Source of the DNA: an uncultured Clostridia bacterium
GTDB taxonomy: Bacteria; Bacillota; Clostridia; Tissierellales; Peptoniphilaceae
Length of the DNA stretch: 17,288 nt
NCBI GenBank assembly: GCA_945916025.1
Contig: CAMEGD010000021.1
Span: forward strand, 1 to 17,288
Direction: 5' to 3'
How positions within the stretch are numbered: the first letter of the stretch is position 1; every line of letters starts with the position of its first letter. Below are positions 7,173 to 14,337 of the stretch, piece after piece. Both the position numbers and the translations under genes were made by a program. The notes beneath the pieces are model-generated. The model searched no databases, was not told the DNA's origin, and was given only the letters and a program-made list of their open reading frames with translations.

Positions 7173-7694
7173 AAAAAATTCACTTATATGAGAAAAGTCC
7201 TTTTCAATAGACTCATATTGTTTACTTTCTTCATCAATTTTATCCTTTATTTCCTGACTTAAGTTTTTTTCAGCAAAGGTATATAAAACTGTGTTTTCTT
7301 TTGTAGCATGTCTTCTAAGAAGGTATATATAATTCATACCATTAGCTAGAATATCTAGCTTGTTCTTGCTAGTAGGGCTCTCTTCATAAGCTATAACTGC
7401 CTCTTCTAATTGGCCAGTTGTAAACCTTGCAAGGTCGTGTTCAACTAACATTCCACTTCTAATTAATTTTTCTGCTATAGGTCCAAGACTTTCTACCATA
7501 TACTTAAATAAAATATCTTCTTCCTTTTGGTGGTGGTGACTATCAGCATATTCTCTAATAAAGGCTATTGCCCTTTTAAAATATTCTGTTTCTACCTCTT
7601 CACCTTCTAAGATTCCAATTAATTTTTCTTCAAGTAAATTTGTAAAATTTAGGATGTTCTCATGTTCCATATATAAAATATCTATACCGTACAT
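7164..7694 (-). CDS. Hemerythrin HHE-domain protein
   Basis: This 176-residue all-helical cytoplasmic protein is expected to hold a non-haem di-iron centre. Candidate ligands seen along the helices are H11 (MEHEN), the H53-H54-H55 run with E58/E59 (DSHHHQKEED), H86 (VEHDLAR), and H129 with E133 (RRHATKEN), which is the spacing expected of a hemerythrin four-helix bundle. It is close in style to the bacterial YtfE/RIC-like and O2-binding HHE proteins, but lacks the N-terminal ScdA domain. Its role could be O2, NO or peroxide sensing or scavenging, or iron-sulfur repair; the sequence does not choose between them. GAGGTG precedes its ATG. It overlaps the preceding unknown gene by 13 bases, which implies translational coupling, and ends in its own terminator. 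Confidence 0.92.
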   Translation of the reverse strand: MYGIDILYMEHENILNFTNLLEEKLIGILEGEEVETEYFKRAIAFIREYADSHHHQKEEDILFKYMVESLGPIAEKLIRSGMLVEHDLARFTTGQLEEAVIAYEESPTSKNKLDILANGMNYIYLLRRHATKENTVLYTFAEKNLSQEIKDKIDEESKQYESIEKDFSHISEFFIR

Positions 7695-8263
7695 TTTTTC
7701 ACCTCGTAAAGGTTACCATCGACCTTTACTTTAAAGTAGTTTTCTTCACTTAAGCCTTCTAGAAATGCATATCTAAGTTCCTTGTAAGTTTTTCCATTAT
7801 CAGCCCAGTATCTACCGTGGACATCTTCATTAATCTTCCAAGACCCCATTTCTTCTCTAAAACCTAGTGGAAGAATTGCCCTATCACATGGCATTCCATC
7901 CATATAAAAACTAGTAAAGGTATTAAAGATTTCATCTGCCCCCTTTAGGCCCTTAAAACTTCTTCCCTTTTCTTTGAAAAATTCCCTTAGACTATTAAGT
8001 TCTACTCCACTTTCCAGTAAGGAAGTTACTATAAAACTTAAGGTTTTTTCTGTCATAATAAAGTTTTCTTGTAACCATCCGTGGATATTTCCATGGTCTA
8101 TTATGTCTTCAAGCTCGCCTTCAGGTAGGTTGCCAAACTTACTTATACTTTCTTTCTTAAGGTCCTCATTTCCAAATGTATTAAGTAAATCTTCGTTTAT
8201 ATTATTTTGATTCTTAATTTTATTAAAAACATTATAGTGTATTGGTGCTAAAAATGCGCTCAT
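7682..8263 (-). CDS. Conserved protein of unknown function, coupled to hemerythrin
   Basis: I do not assign a function to this 193-residue protein. It looks soluble, with no signal peptide or membrane segment. The N-terminus MSAFLAPIHYNVFNKI reads like a conserved opening and recalls unnamed clostridial proteins I have only a vague memory of. Possible metal or cofactor residues are H9, H57 and H61 (IDHGNIHGWLQ), C126 (MDGMPCDRA), H149 (DVHGRYW) and C191. Proline, glycine and aromatic-rich blocks near 120-160 suggest a structured core. AAGGAGG lies seven bases before the ATG. Its 3' end supplies the ribosome binding site for the hemerythrin gene, and the two overlap by 13 bases, so they are probably made together and may act on the same redox signal or partner. 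Confidence 0.85.
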   Translation of the reverse strand: MSAFLAPIHYNVFNKIKNQNNINEDLLNTFGNEDLKKESISKFGNLPEGELEDIIDHGNIHGWLQENFIMTEKTLSFIVTSLLESGVELNSLREFFKEKGRSFKGLKGADEIFNTFTSFYMDGMPCDRAILPLGFREEMGSWKINEDVHGRYWADNGKTYKELRYAFLEGLSEENYFKVKVDGNLYEVKKCTV

Positions 8264-8273
8264 GTTTATTCCT

Positions 8274-8297
8274 CCTTAATTTCTTAAGGAAATTATA
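8274..8297 (-). promoter_or_regulatory. -10 element and small hairpin at the ribosome binding site of the unknown/hemerythrin pair
   Basis: TATAAT on the minus strand (8297-8292) is a perfect -10, but no good -35 sits 16-18 bases upstream. Immediately downstream, CCTTAA (8289-8284), GAAA, TTAAGG (8279-8274) form a six-pair stem with a GNRA-type loop whose second arm contains the AAGG of the Shine-Dalgarno. If transcription starts near 8285, part of the first arm would be lost, so the hairpin is uncertain. Confidence 0.35.
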
Positions 8298-8329
8298 CTT
8301 TATATATAAACTCAAGTACGTACCCTTAG

Positions 8330-9673
8330 TTACAAAGTCTTATTTTTTTTAGCAAGGAGGTATCCGATTACAAAAGCAATAATTGTTGGAAGGACCCATC
8401 CAAGTCCAATTGAAAATCCTGGAATAAAGGTCTTTGCAAAGTCTAAAAGACTTACAACTACTGAGCTTTCCTTTATAAAAGCTGGAGAGGCATTTAGAAA
8501 ATCAAAAATACCAAAAAGAGATGCTGCTCCAACTGTCCACCTGTAAACTGTTTGATTTTTCTTAATAAATCCAACAAATAAAGATAAAAACATTAAGGTG
8601 ATAGCTATTGGATAAGCAAACATCAACACAGGTATTGATAGAGATATTATTTGTGAAAGACCTAAATTAGCAATTCCAAAGGAAATAAAAGTAAATAATA
8701 TTGCATAAGCCTTATATGATAAAGACTTAGGAAACATTTCCTTAAACATTTGGCCACAAGCTACAATTAATCCAACTGCTGTTTTAAAACAAGCTACTAC
8801 AACAATCAGTGCAAGTAACAACTTTCCAGCATTTCCTAAATAATAGCTACTCATTTGGGAAAGTAGCACTCCCCCATTCTCTCCACTTAAAATGCTTTTT
8901 CCAGTAGAACCCATAAATGAAAGGGATGCATATATAATTCCCATTCCAATGGAGCAAACTATACCTGACTTAAAGGTTTCAATTGCCACTTGTTTAGGTT
9001 CGGTTACCCCTAATTTTCTAATACTAGTAATAATAATTATTGCAAAAGCAAGGGAAGCTAAAGCATCCATGGTGTTGTATCCATCTAAAAGTCCTACTAC
9101 AACTGGTCCAGATGCATATTTTTCAACAGGTGGAAAATCTCCAAGTTTTCCCATTGGAGAAATAATTGAAAATATAATTAAAACTGACAATAAAACCAAA
9201 AATATAGGAGTCATAAATTTCCCTATGGTGTCCATAATTTTTCCAGGTATTAAAGTAAATATTATTGTTCCTAAAAAGAACAAAGTAGAAAAAATTAATA
9301 ACCAAGTTCCTAAAGATTCTTCAGAAACAAAGGTCCTAATTCCAACTTCAAAAGCTACTGTAGCAGTTCTTGGTATGGCAAAAAATGGTCCAATTGTAAG
9401 ATATAATAAACAAGTATAAAAAATTCCAAAACTATGTCCAACTGGTTTAGCCATTTCATACAAACTATCTGAATTAGAAATTGCAGATGCTACAACTCCT
9501 AAAACTGCAAGACCAACCCCTGAAATCAAAAAACCAAAGGTGGCAGGTATAACATTTGATCCTGACTGGTGGCCTAACTCAACTGGAAATATTAGATTTC
9601 CAGCTCCAAAAAAAAGACCAAAAAGCAAAGATCCAATTAAAATACTTTCCTTAAAGCTTAATTCTTTTTTCAT
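8330..9673 (-). CDS. brnQ: Branched-chain amino acid:cation symporter, BrnQ/LIVCS family
   Basis: This 447-residue polytopic membrane transporter would import leucine, isoleucine and valine with Na+ or H+. The N-terminus has the typical run SLLFGLFFGAGNLIFPVELG, followed by about a dozen hydrophobic segments separated by short loops, with family-like blocks such as GLLDGYNTMDALASLAFA in the middle. The frame is open upstream to 9760, but that would run through a terminator and the promoter. GGAGGGG lies just before the ATG at 9673, so that start is used. It is flanked by its own promoter and followed by the unknown/hemerythrin pair with no clear terminator between, so some read-through is possible. 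In an anaerobic coccus it would feed amino acid fermentation or biosynthesis. Confidence 0.94.
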   Translation of the reverse strand: MKKELSFKESILIGSLLFGLFFGAGNLIFPVELGHQSGSNVIPATFGFLISGVGLAVLGVVASAISNSDSLYEMAKPVGHSFGIFYTCLLYLTIGPFFAIPRTATVAFEVGIRTFVSEESLGTWLLIFSTLFFLGTIIFTLIPGKIMDTIGKFMTPIFLVLLSVLIIFSIISPMGKLGDFPPVEKYASGPVVVGLLDGYNTMDALASLAFAIIIITSIRKLGVTEPKQVAIETFKSGIVCSIGMGIIYASLSFMGSTGKSILSGENGGVLLSQMSSYYLGNAGKLLLALIVVVACFKTAVGLIVACGQMFKEMFPKSLSYKAYAILFTFISFGIANLGLSQIISLSIPVLMFAYPIAITLMFLSLFVGFIKKNQTVYRWTVGAASLFGIFDFLNASPAFIKESSVVVSLLDFAKTFIPGFSIGLGWVLPTIIAFVIGYLLAKKNKTL

Positions 9674-9698
9674 AATCCCCTCCAAATTAATTTTTACT

Positions 9699-9707
9699 AT
9701 TATACCA
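9699..9707 (-). promoter_or_regulatory. Extended -10 promoter of brnQ
   Basis: Minus strand reads TGGTATAAT (9707-9699), a perfect TG-N-TATAAT extended -10. There is no strong -35, as expected for this promoter class. The start point would be near 9692, about 20 bases before the ATG at 9673, with GGAGGGG in the leader. This supports the shorter brnQ start. Confidence 0.65.
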
Positions 9708-9740
9708 TAATTAAAAAATAAAGGTGTAATTTTTATGATA

Positions 9741-9776
9741 ATAAAAAAAGCAACTAACAAAAAAATTAGTTGCTTT
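9741..9776 (-). terminator. Terminator of the GNAT/nitroreductase operon
   Basis: AAAGCAACTAA (minus strand 9776-9766), an 8-base T-rich loop, TTAGTTGCTTT (9757-9747), then a T-run (9749-9743). The stem is perfect over 11 pairs. It lies 12 bases after the nitroreductase stop codon. Confidence 0.9.
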
Positions 9777-9787
9777 AATCTTAAAAT

Positions 9788-10531
9788 TTATAAGTTTATT
9801 TTATTTTCCCTTGCAAAATCTAAGAGTTTTAATCTTAAAGGATTTTTATTTTTTAATTTTTTAGTAACTTGAACTGAAAAAGAATCTACCCTATTATTTG
9901 CATCCCTTAGGTCATAATAAGTAGTCATTTCCTGGTCATAATCTTCTAAAGCTTCTTTATAATTATCTAAAATCTTATAGGAGTTTTCAAAAACTCTAAA
10001 GCTCTTATCCATTCTTGGTTTTAATTGTGGATTTTGTTTAGGAAAACCAAATCCAAGACCAACTACAGGAAATACCCCATTAGGTAGGTCTAGGATTTCA
10101 ATGATTCTCTTTGGGTTATTTAGAATGGACCCTAAGTATACTCCTCCCATACCCATAGATTCAACTATCATAAGGGCATTTTGAGCCATAATACAAGCAT
10201 CTGTATATCCTTGGAAAAATAAGTCCACATCTGAACTATCTTCTAAGGCTTCTCCACTATCCTTGACTAAATTCTTATTCCTAAAAATATCTAGGACAAA
10301 AATCAATAGTTCTGGAGTCCTTGCCACATAGTCTTGATTACAAACCCTAGCTATTTCTTCCTTCCTTTCCTTATCTGTAACTCTAATAATACTAGCCTGT
10401 TGTAGGCCACTAGAGGTTGGGGTCCTCATTAGAGCATCTAAGAGAAGATCTAAATTTCCCTTTGGTACTGCCCTATTTTCGAACTCTCTTATAGTTCTAT
10501 GTTTCATTATTAGGTCAATAACATTATTCAT
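9788..10531 (-). CDS. NfsA/FRP-type oxygen-insensitive nitroreductase or flavin reductase
   Basis: This 247-residue FMN oxidoreductase uses NAD(P)H to reduce nitroaromatics, quinones, flavins or related electrophiles. The sequence follows E. coli NfsA closely: HRTIREF (11-17), TSSGLQQASIIRVTDK, the block AQNALMIVESMGMGGVYLG, GFGFPKQNPQLKPRM, and a C-terminal region NNRVDSFS that matches the NADPH-contacting NNRxDxWS region of NfsA. The length matches the NfsA group (about 240), longer than small NfsB-type enzymes. A longer frame begins at 10558, but AAGGAGGAGG lies directly before the ATG at 10531, so the shorter start is chosen. It overlaps the preceding acetyltransferase by 8 bases and closes the three-gene operon. 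The physiological substrate is unknown. Confidence 0.93.
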   Translation of the reverse strand: MNNVIDLIMKHRTIREFENRAVPKGNLDLLLDALMRTPTSSGLQQASIIRVTDKERKEEIARVCNQDYVARTPELLIFVLDIFRNKNLVKDSGEALEDSSDVDLFFQGYTDACIMAQNALMIVESMGMGGVYLGSILNNPKRIIEILDLPNGVFPVVGLGFGFPKQNPQLKPRMDKSFRVFENSYKILDNYKEALEDYDQEMTTYYDLRDANNRVDSFSVQVTKKLKNKNPLRLKLLDFARENKINL

Positions 10532-11090
10532 TTTCCTCCTCCTTATCTTCCCAAACATTTATTATGCTATTTATGACTAAATCTTTGTAGGACCCATTTT
10601 TTAGAATGTGGTCTCTGAAAGTCCCTTCACGAACCATTCCTGCCTTTTCCATTACTTTTCTTGAACCTTCATTTTCTACAAAATGTTCTCCATAGACCTT
10701 ATGAAGATTCCTTTTAGTAAAGAGAAAGTCAATTAAATATATTACAGCCTCAGTCATAATACCTTGGTTCCAATAATCTTCCCCTAGCCAGTAACCTATT
10801 TCCGCTCTTTTGTGAACTTGGGATATTATAGCTCCTACACAACCATATAAGGTTCTATCCTCTTTGTCTGTTATAGCAAAATTAACAGACCTATCTAAAT
10901 CAAATGATGTATAAAGGTATTTTATCCACTCATACCCATCCTCATAAGTATATGGATATGGTAAATTCAAGGTCATATCATATATCTTTTTGTTATTGCA
11001 AAGGTTAGCTACTTCTTGGCTGTCATCTAACCTAAAAGGTCTAAGAATCAGCCTTTCAGTATGAATTTCATCTAAAAACTTATAGTCCAT
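10524..11090 (-). CDS. GNAT N-acetyltransferase, RimJ/RimL-like
   Basis: This 188-residue cytoplasmic acetyl-CoA-dependent acetyltransferase has the standard RimJ/RimL opening TERLILRPFRLDD (11-23), the acetyl-CoA binding block AEIGYWLGEDYWNQGIMTEAV (about 96-116), in which the pyrophosphate loop is NQGIMT, and the conserved NEGSRKVMEKAGM (140-152) followed by REG. Members modify protein N-termini, antibiotics or small amines; the target here cannot be predicted. GAGG precedes the start. The gene follows another GNAT by 25 bases and overlaps the nitroreductase start by 8 bases, so the three are almost certainly one transcript. Confidence 0.93.
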   Translation of the reverse strand: MDYKFLDEIHTERLILRPFRLDDSQEVANLCNNKKIYDMTLNLPYPYTYEDGYEWIKYLYTSFDLDRSVNFAITDKEDRTLYGCVGAIISQVHKRAEIGYWLGEDYWNQGIMTEAVIYLIDFLFTKRNLHKVYGEHFVENEGSRKVMEKAGMVREGTFRDHILKNGSYKDLVINSIINVWEDKEEENE

Positions 11091-11115
11091 TTTTTCCTCT
11101 AAAACTTAATCTATT

Positions 11116-11643
11116 TTATAATTCTAACTCCATTATATGCCTGTCAGCATTAGGTCCATAAAGCTCTTCTACTGTTTCCACAATATTAAATCCAGTTTTT
11201 TCATATAAGGTTACTGCACCAATATTGTCAGGGCTAACTGTTAATTTTACCCTATTAAAACCTTGGTCTTTAATGTTTTTTAATACTAGTTTCATAAACC
11301 TAGTTCCTATGGACTTTCCTCTAGCATCTTCTCCAATGGCAAAATCTGAAAGATAAACTAAATCGTCATCATCCCAAGCTCTAGAAAAAGCTGCAAGTCC
11401 TTGAATTTTATTAGAAGAATTTCCCTCTTTTACTATAAATACATTCCCATAGTAGATTTGAAAAACAATAGAAAATACATCAAAGGTGTCATTGCCTAAA
11501 GAATCTTCTCCAAACTTTAATAATCTTCTAAGCCATTTAATATCATAATCTTGAAACTTATATACTTTCAACTCATCAAAATCTTCTAAAGAATCTAAAA
11601 AATATGCATCAAAATTATCAACATACTCTAAAATATTCTTCAT
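11116..11643 (-). CDS. GNAT N-acetyltransferase
   Basis: A 175-residue single-domain acetyltransferase of the general GNAT fold, not closely similar to the downstream one. Motif A is clear: YLSDFAIGEDARGKSIGTRFM, with the acetyl-CoA pyrophosphate loop R-G-K-S-I-G-T (108-114). Motif B follows with SPDNIGAVTLYEKTGF (137-152). The first 90 residues are acidic and aromatic-rich and probably shape the substrate site. AAAGGA lies upstream of the ATG. It is the first gene of the GNAT-GNAT-nitroreductase unit, behind a promoter in the gap after malQ. The substrate is unknown. Confidence 0.9.
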   Translation of the reverse strand: MKNILEYVDNFDAYFLDSLEDFDELKVYKFQDYDIKWLRRLLKFGEDSLGNDTFDVFSIVFQIYYGNVFIVKEGNSSNKIQGLAAFSRAWDDDDLVYLSDFAIGEDARGKSIGTRFMKLVLKNIKDQGFNRVKLTVSPDNIGAVTLYEKTGFNIVETVEELYGPNADRHIMELEL

Positions 11644-11664
11644 TAAATCAGTCCTTTCATTATT

Positions 11665-11693
11665 AGAATAACTTACTTTTATTTAATTCCCAA
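11665..11693 (-). promoter_or_regulatory. Promoter of the GNAT/nitroreductase operon
   Basis: Minus strand: -35 TTGGGA (11693-11688), 17-base spacer, -10 TATTCT (11670-11665). It sits in the 78-base gap after malQ. AGAATA over the -10 is mirrored by TATTCT at 11694-11699 on the plus strand, next to the -35, an imperfect inverted repeat flanking the spacer. No intrinsic terminator for malQ is seen in the gap. Confidence 0.5.
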
Positions 11694-11721
11694 TATTCTA
11701 CTAATAAAACCAATAGAACTG

Positions 11722-13239
11722 CTATAACCTACCACTAATCCTAGTAAATTCTCTTAATTTAAGGGCAATTTCACTATATTGTTCTTCATTTTCCATTCTC
11801 CAAGTCCAGTTGTTTCCTAGGGTTCCAGGATTGTTCATCCTAGCTTCATTTCCTAAAAACAAAAAGTCTTGCATTTGGAAGATAGATAGTTTAGCTACAC
11901 TTGTCAGAGCCCCCCTTACTAATCCCCAGGTAAAGGTCTCTTCTTCAGTAATATTAAAATATTTTTTAGCTAAATCTAGCTCTTCCTTTCTGGCGTTTTT
12001 TATCCAACCGAGAATGGTGTCGTTATCATGTGTGCCAGTATAAACTACAGAATTAGGTACATAGTTATGGGGAAGATAATCACTAGAAGCATTAGGATCA
12101 AAGGCAAATTGAAGAACTTTCATACTTGGAAAGCCAGTTTTTTCTCTAAAGTCATAGACTTCTTTGGTCATATATCCTAAGTCTTCTGCTATTATAGAAG
12201 GATTATTTAGGTCTTCTATAACATTTTTAAATAAATCCCAACCAGGACCTTGAATCCACTTACCCCTTTTCGCTGTAGTATCTCCACCTGGGACCTGCCA
12301 ATATGACTCAAATCCCCTAAAATGATCTAACCTAATTGTATCAAAGACTCTAAGGTTCCACCTTATTCTAGATATCCACCAAGAGTATCTATCTTTTTTC
12401 ATAATATCCCAGTTGTAGACTGGATTCCCCCAAAGCTGTCCATCATCAGAAAATCCATCAGGAGGGCAACCCCCTACGTATTTTAGAGATAAGTCATCCT
12501 TTAATAAAAACAATTGAGGATTTGACCATAAGTCAGAACTATCCTCAGCAACATAAATAGGAAGGTCACCAATAATTTTTATACCTTTCTTATTGACATA
12601 GTCCTTTAGGTCTTTCCACTGACTAAAAAACTTGTACTGAACAAAGTTATAATAGTCAATTTCTTTCTTATGACTGATTAAAAGTCTCTCTAAGGCATTT
12701 TGATCTCTAAGTTTATATTCATCTGGCCAAGAACTCCATTTTTTACCCTTATATAGGTCCTTTAGGGCCATAAAAACTGAATAATCCCTTAGCCAAAAAT
12801 CATTACCATCAACAAAGTCTAAAAAGTTTTTATCCTCAATATCAAAATTTTTAAAGGCCTCTCTTAAAATAAGATTTCTTTCAATATATAGTATTCCATA
12901 ATCAACCCTTGTCTTGGAAACTATACTTGTATTTTCTATAATAAAATTTCTTTCTATTAGGCCATCCTCTACTAAATAATCTAAATCTATTAGGTAGGGG
13001 TTTCCAGCGAAACTGGAAAATGACTGGTAGGGACTATCCCCAAAACCTGTAGGTCCTATAGGAAGAACTTGCCAGTATTTTTGACCAGCTTCACTTAAAA
13101 AATCTGCAAAGTTTCTTGCAGATTTTCCTAAGGTTCCAATACCATAGGGACCTGGTAGAGAACTAATGTGTAGTAGTATCCCAGAAGCCCTACCTTCATT
13201 TAATTTTTTAAATTCATATTTTGGATCTAATTTAACCAT
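11722..13239 (-). CDS. malQ: 4-alpha-glucanotransferase (amylomaltase, GH77)
   Basis: This 505-residue cytoplasmic enzyme transfers alpha-1,4-glucan segments between maltodextrins, releasing glucose and making longer chains for phosphorylase. GH77 hallmarks are intact: the N-terminal block GILLHISSLPGPYGIGTLG (20-38), the nucleophile D305 in RLDHFRGF, the acid/base E352 in IIAEDLGY, and the transition-state stabiliser D405 in GTHDNDT. The compact length without an N-terminal extension matches the bacterial/Thermus-type amylomaltase, not the longer E. coli-like form. The ATG is three bases after the ATPase stop codon, with GAGGA in the ATPase 3' end. It is the last gene of the maltodextrin operon, coupling uptake directly to processing. 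No maltodextrin phosphorylase is present in the window. Confidence 0.96.
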   Translation of the reverse strand: MVKLDPKYEFKKLNEGRASGILLHISSLPGPYGIGTLGKSARNFADFLSEAGQKYWQVLPIGPTGFGDSPYQSFSSFAGNPYLIDLDYLVEDGLIERNFIIENTSIVSKTRVDYGILYIERNLILREAFKNFDIEDKNFLDFVDGNDFWLRDYSVFMALKDLYKGKKWSSWPDEYKLRDQNALERLLISHKKEIDYYNFVQYKFFSQWKDLKDYVNKKGIKIIGDLPIYVAEDSSDLWSNPQLFLLKDDLSLKYVGGCPPDGFSDDGQLWGNPVYNWDIMKKDRYSWWISRIRWNLRVFDTIRLDHFRGFESYWQVPGGDTTAKRGKWIQGPGWDLFKNVIEDLNNPSIIAEDLGYMTKEVYDFREKTGFPSMKVLQFAFDPNASSDYLPHNYVPNSVVYTGTHDNDTILGWIKNARKEELDLAKKYFNITEEETFTWGLVRGALTSVAKLSIFQMQDFLFLGNEARMNNPGTLGNNWTWRMENEEQYSEIALKLREFTRISGRL

Positions 13240-13242
13240 ATA

Positions 13243-14328
13243 TTAATTTATCCTCATTGTAGTATCACCATCAAAAAAGTGAAGAGCATCAGTATCAAAG
13301 GTGAAGTTGTGAGTTTCATCTTCATGATATTCAAAATGACCTGGAACACTCATTGTACATGGAGTCTTGTCTTCTAATTCTGTATACAAAATCATTTCTT
13401 TACCTAGATTTTCAATAACTTCTATAGTAGCCTTAAATGAATTCTTATCTTGCTTTTCAGAAAGAAATCTTTCAGACCTAATTCCCATATAGACTTCTTT
13501 GCCATCATAAGCTTCTAATAATATAGCATCCTCTTCTTTAGGCTCAACTACAATCAAGCCAGAATCACTTACAAATTTCTTGTTAGTCATTTTACCCTTG
13601 AAAGTATTTATAGTAGGAGAACCTATAAATCTAGCTACAAATAAGTTAGCTGGTTTAGTGTAAAATTCATCAGGTTTACCTACTTGTTGGATCTTACCAT
13701 TGTCTAAAAGGACTATCTTAGTTGCCATAGTCATAGCTTCAGTTTGATCATGGGTTACATATATAGAAGTAGTTCCTAACTTCTTATGAAGTCTTACAAG
13801 TTCTACTCTCATGTGCTCACGAAGTTTTGCATCTAAGTTGGAAAGAGGTTCGTCCATTAAGAATACCCCAGGCTTTCTAACCATAGCCCTACCTAAAGCT
13901 ACCCTTTGTCTTTGACCTCCAGATATATCAGAAGGCCTATTGTATAGGTAATCTTCTATTTGTAATACGTTTGCAGCTTCAAGAACTCTCTCGTGAATTA
14001 CTTCCTTTCTCTCCTTTTTCATTTTCAAAGAAAAGGCCATATTGTCATAAACTGTCATGTGAGGATATAGGGCGTAAGATTGAAATACCATGGCTATATC
14101 CCTATCACTAGGAGCAACCTTGTTCATAAGTTTTCCATTAAACAAAAGTTCACCTTCAGTAATGGAGTTTAGGCCAGCTATCATCCTTAAAAGAGTGGAT
14201 TTACCACAACCAGAAGGACCTAAGATTACACAAAACTCCTTATCCTCTATTTCTAGGTCAATATTTCGAATAGTAAAATTTTCCCTACCTTCGTATTTTT
14301 TACCTACATTTTTTAATTCAACCTTCAT
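13243..14328 (-). CDS. Maltodextrin ABC transporter ATPase, MalK/MsmX/UgpC type
   Basis: This 361-residue ATPase energises the sugar importer encoded just upstream. Seen: Walker A GPSGCGKST (37-45), Q-loop Q83 in VFQSYALYPHMTVYDN, signature ISGGQRQR (135-142), Walker B VFLMDEPLSNLDAK (155-168), and H-loop H193 in VTHDQTEA. The C-terminal 120 residues form the MOP/TOBE regulatory domain usual for MalK, with GIRSERF. The length is standard. AGGAGG lies five bases before the ATG. It is placed between malG and malQ, 9 and 3 bases away, so here the ATPase is dedicated in the operon, whereas in Bacillus MsmX is shared among several importers. Both MsmX and MalK names would be reasonable; I leave the symbol empty. 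Confidence 0.95.
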   Translation of the reverse strand: MKVELKNVGKKYEGRENFTIRNIDLEIEDKEFCVILGPSGCGKSTLLRMIAGLNSITEGELLFNGKLMNKVAPSDRDIAMVFQSYALYPHMTVYDNMAFSLKMKKERKEVIHERVLEAANVLQIEDYLYNRPSDISGGQRQRVALGRAMVRKPGVFLMDEPLSNLDAKLREHMRVELVRLHKKLGTTSIYVTHDQTEAMTMATKIVLLDNGKIQQVGKPDEFYTKPANLFVARFIGSPTINTFKGKMTNKKFVSDSGLIVVEPKEEDAILLEAYDGKEVYMGIRSERFLSEKQDKNSFKATIEVIENLGKEMILYTELEDKTPCTMSVPGHFEYHEDETHNFTFDTDALHFFDGDTTMRIN

Positions 14329-14337
14329 TAATTCCTC

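Noticed and set aside
8892..9419. A 175-codon plus-strand open frame opposite brnQ
   Set aside because: It is antisense to a well-supported transporter gene. Its translation is a low-complexity mirror of hydrophobic codons with no domain, and no ribosome binding site is evident. Similar shadows at 4243-4431, 6342-6575, 7974-8210, 14090-14341 and 16032-16340 were dropped for the same reason.
9674..9760. Extended N-terminus for BrnQ from an ATG at 9760
   Set aside because: The extra codons run through the terminator of the upstream operon and through the extended -10 promoter. A good Shine-Dalgarno lies at the internal ATG at 9673.
10532..10558. Nine-residue upstream extension of the nitroreductase
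   Set aside because: The extension is encoded by the AGGAGGAGG ribosome binding site itself (Arg-Arg-Arg), and NfsA-type proteins start close to the internal Met.
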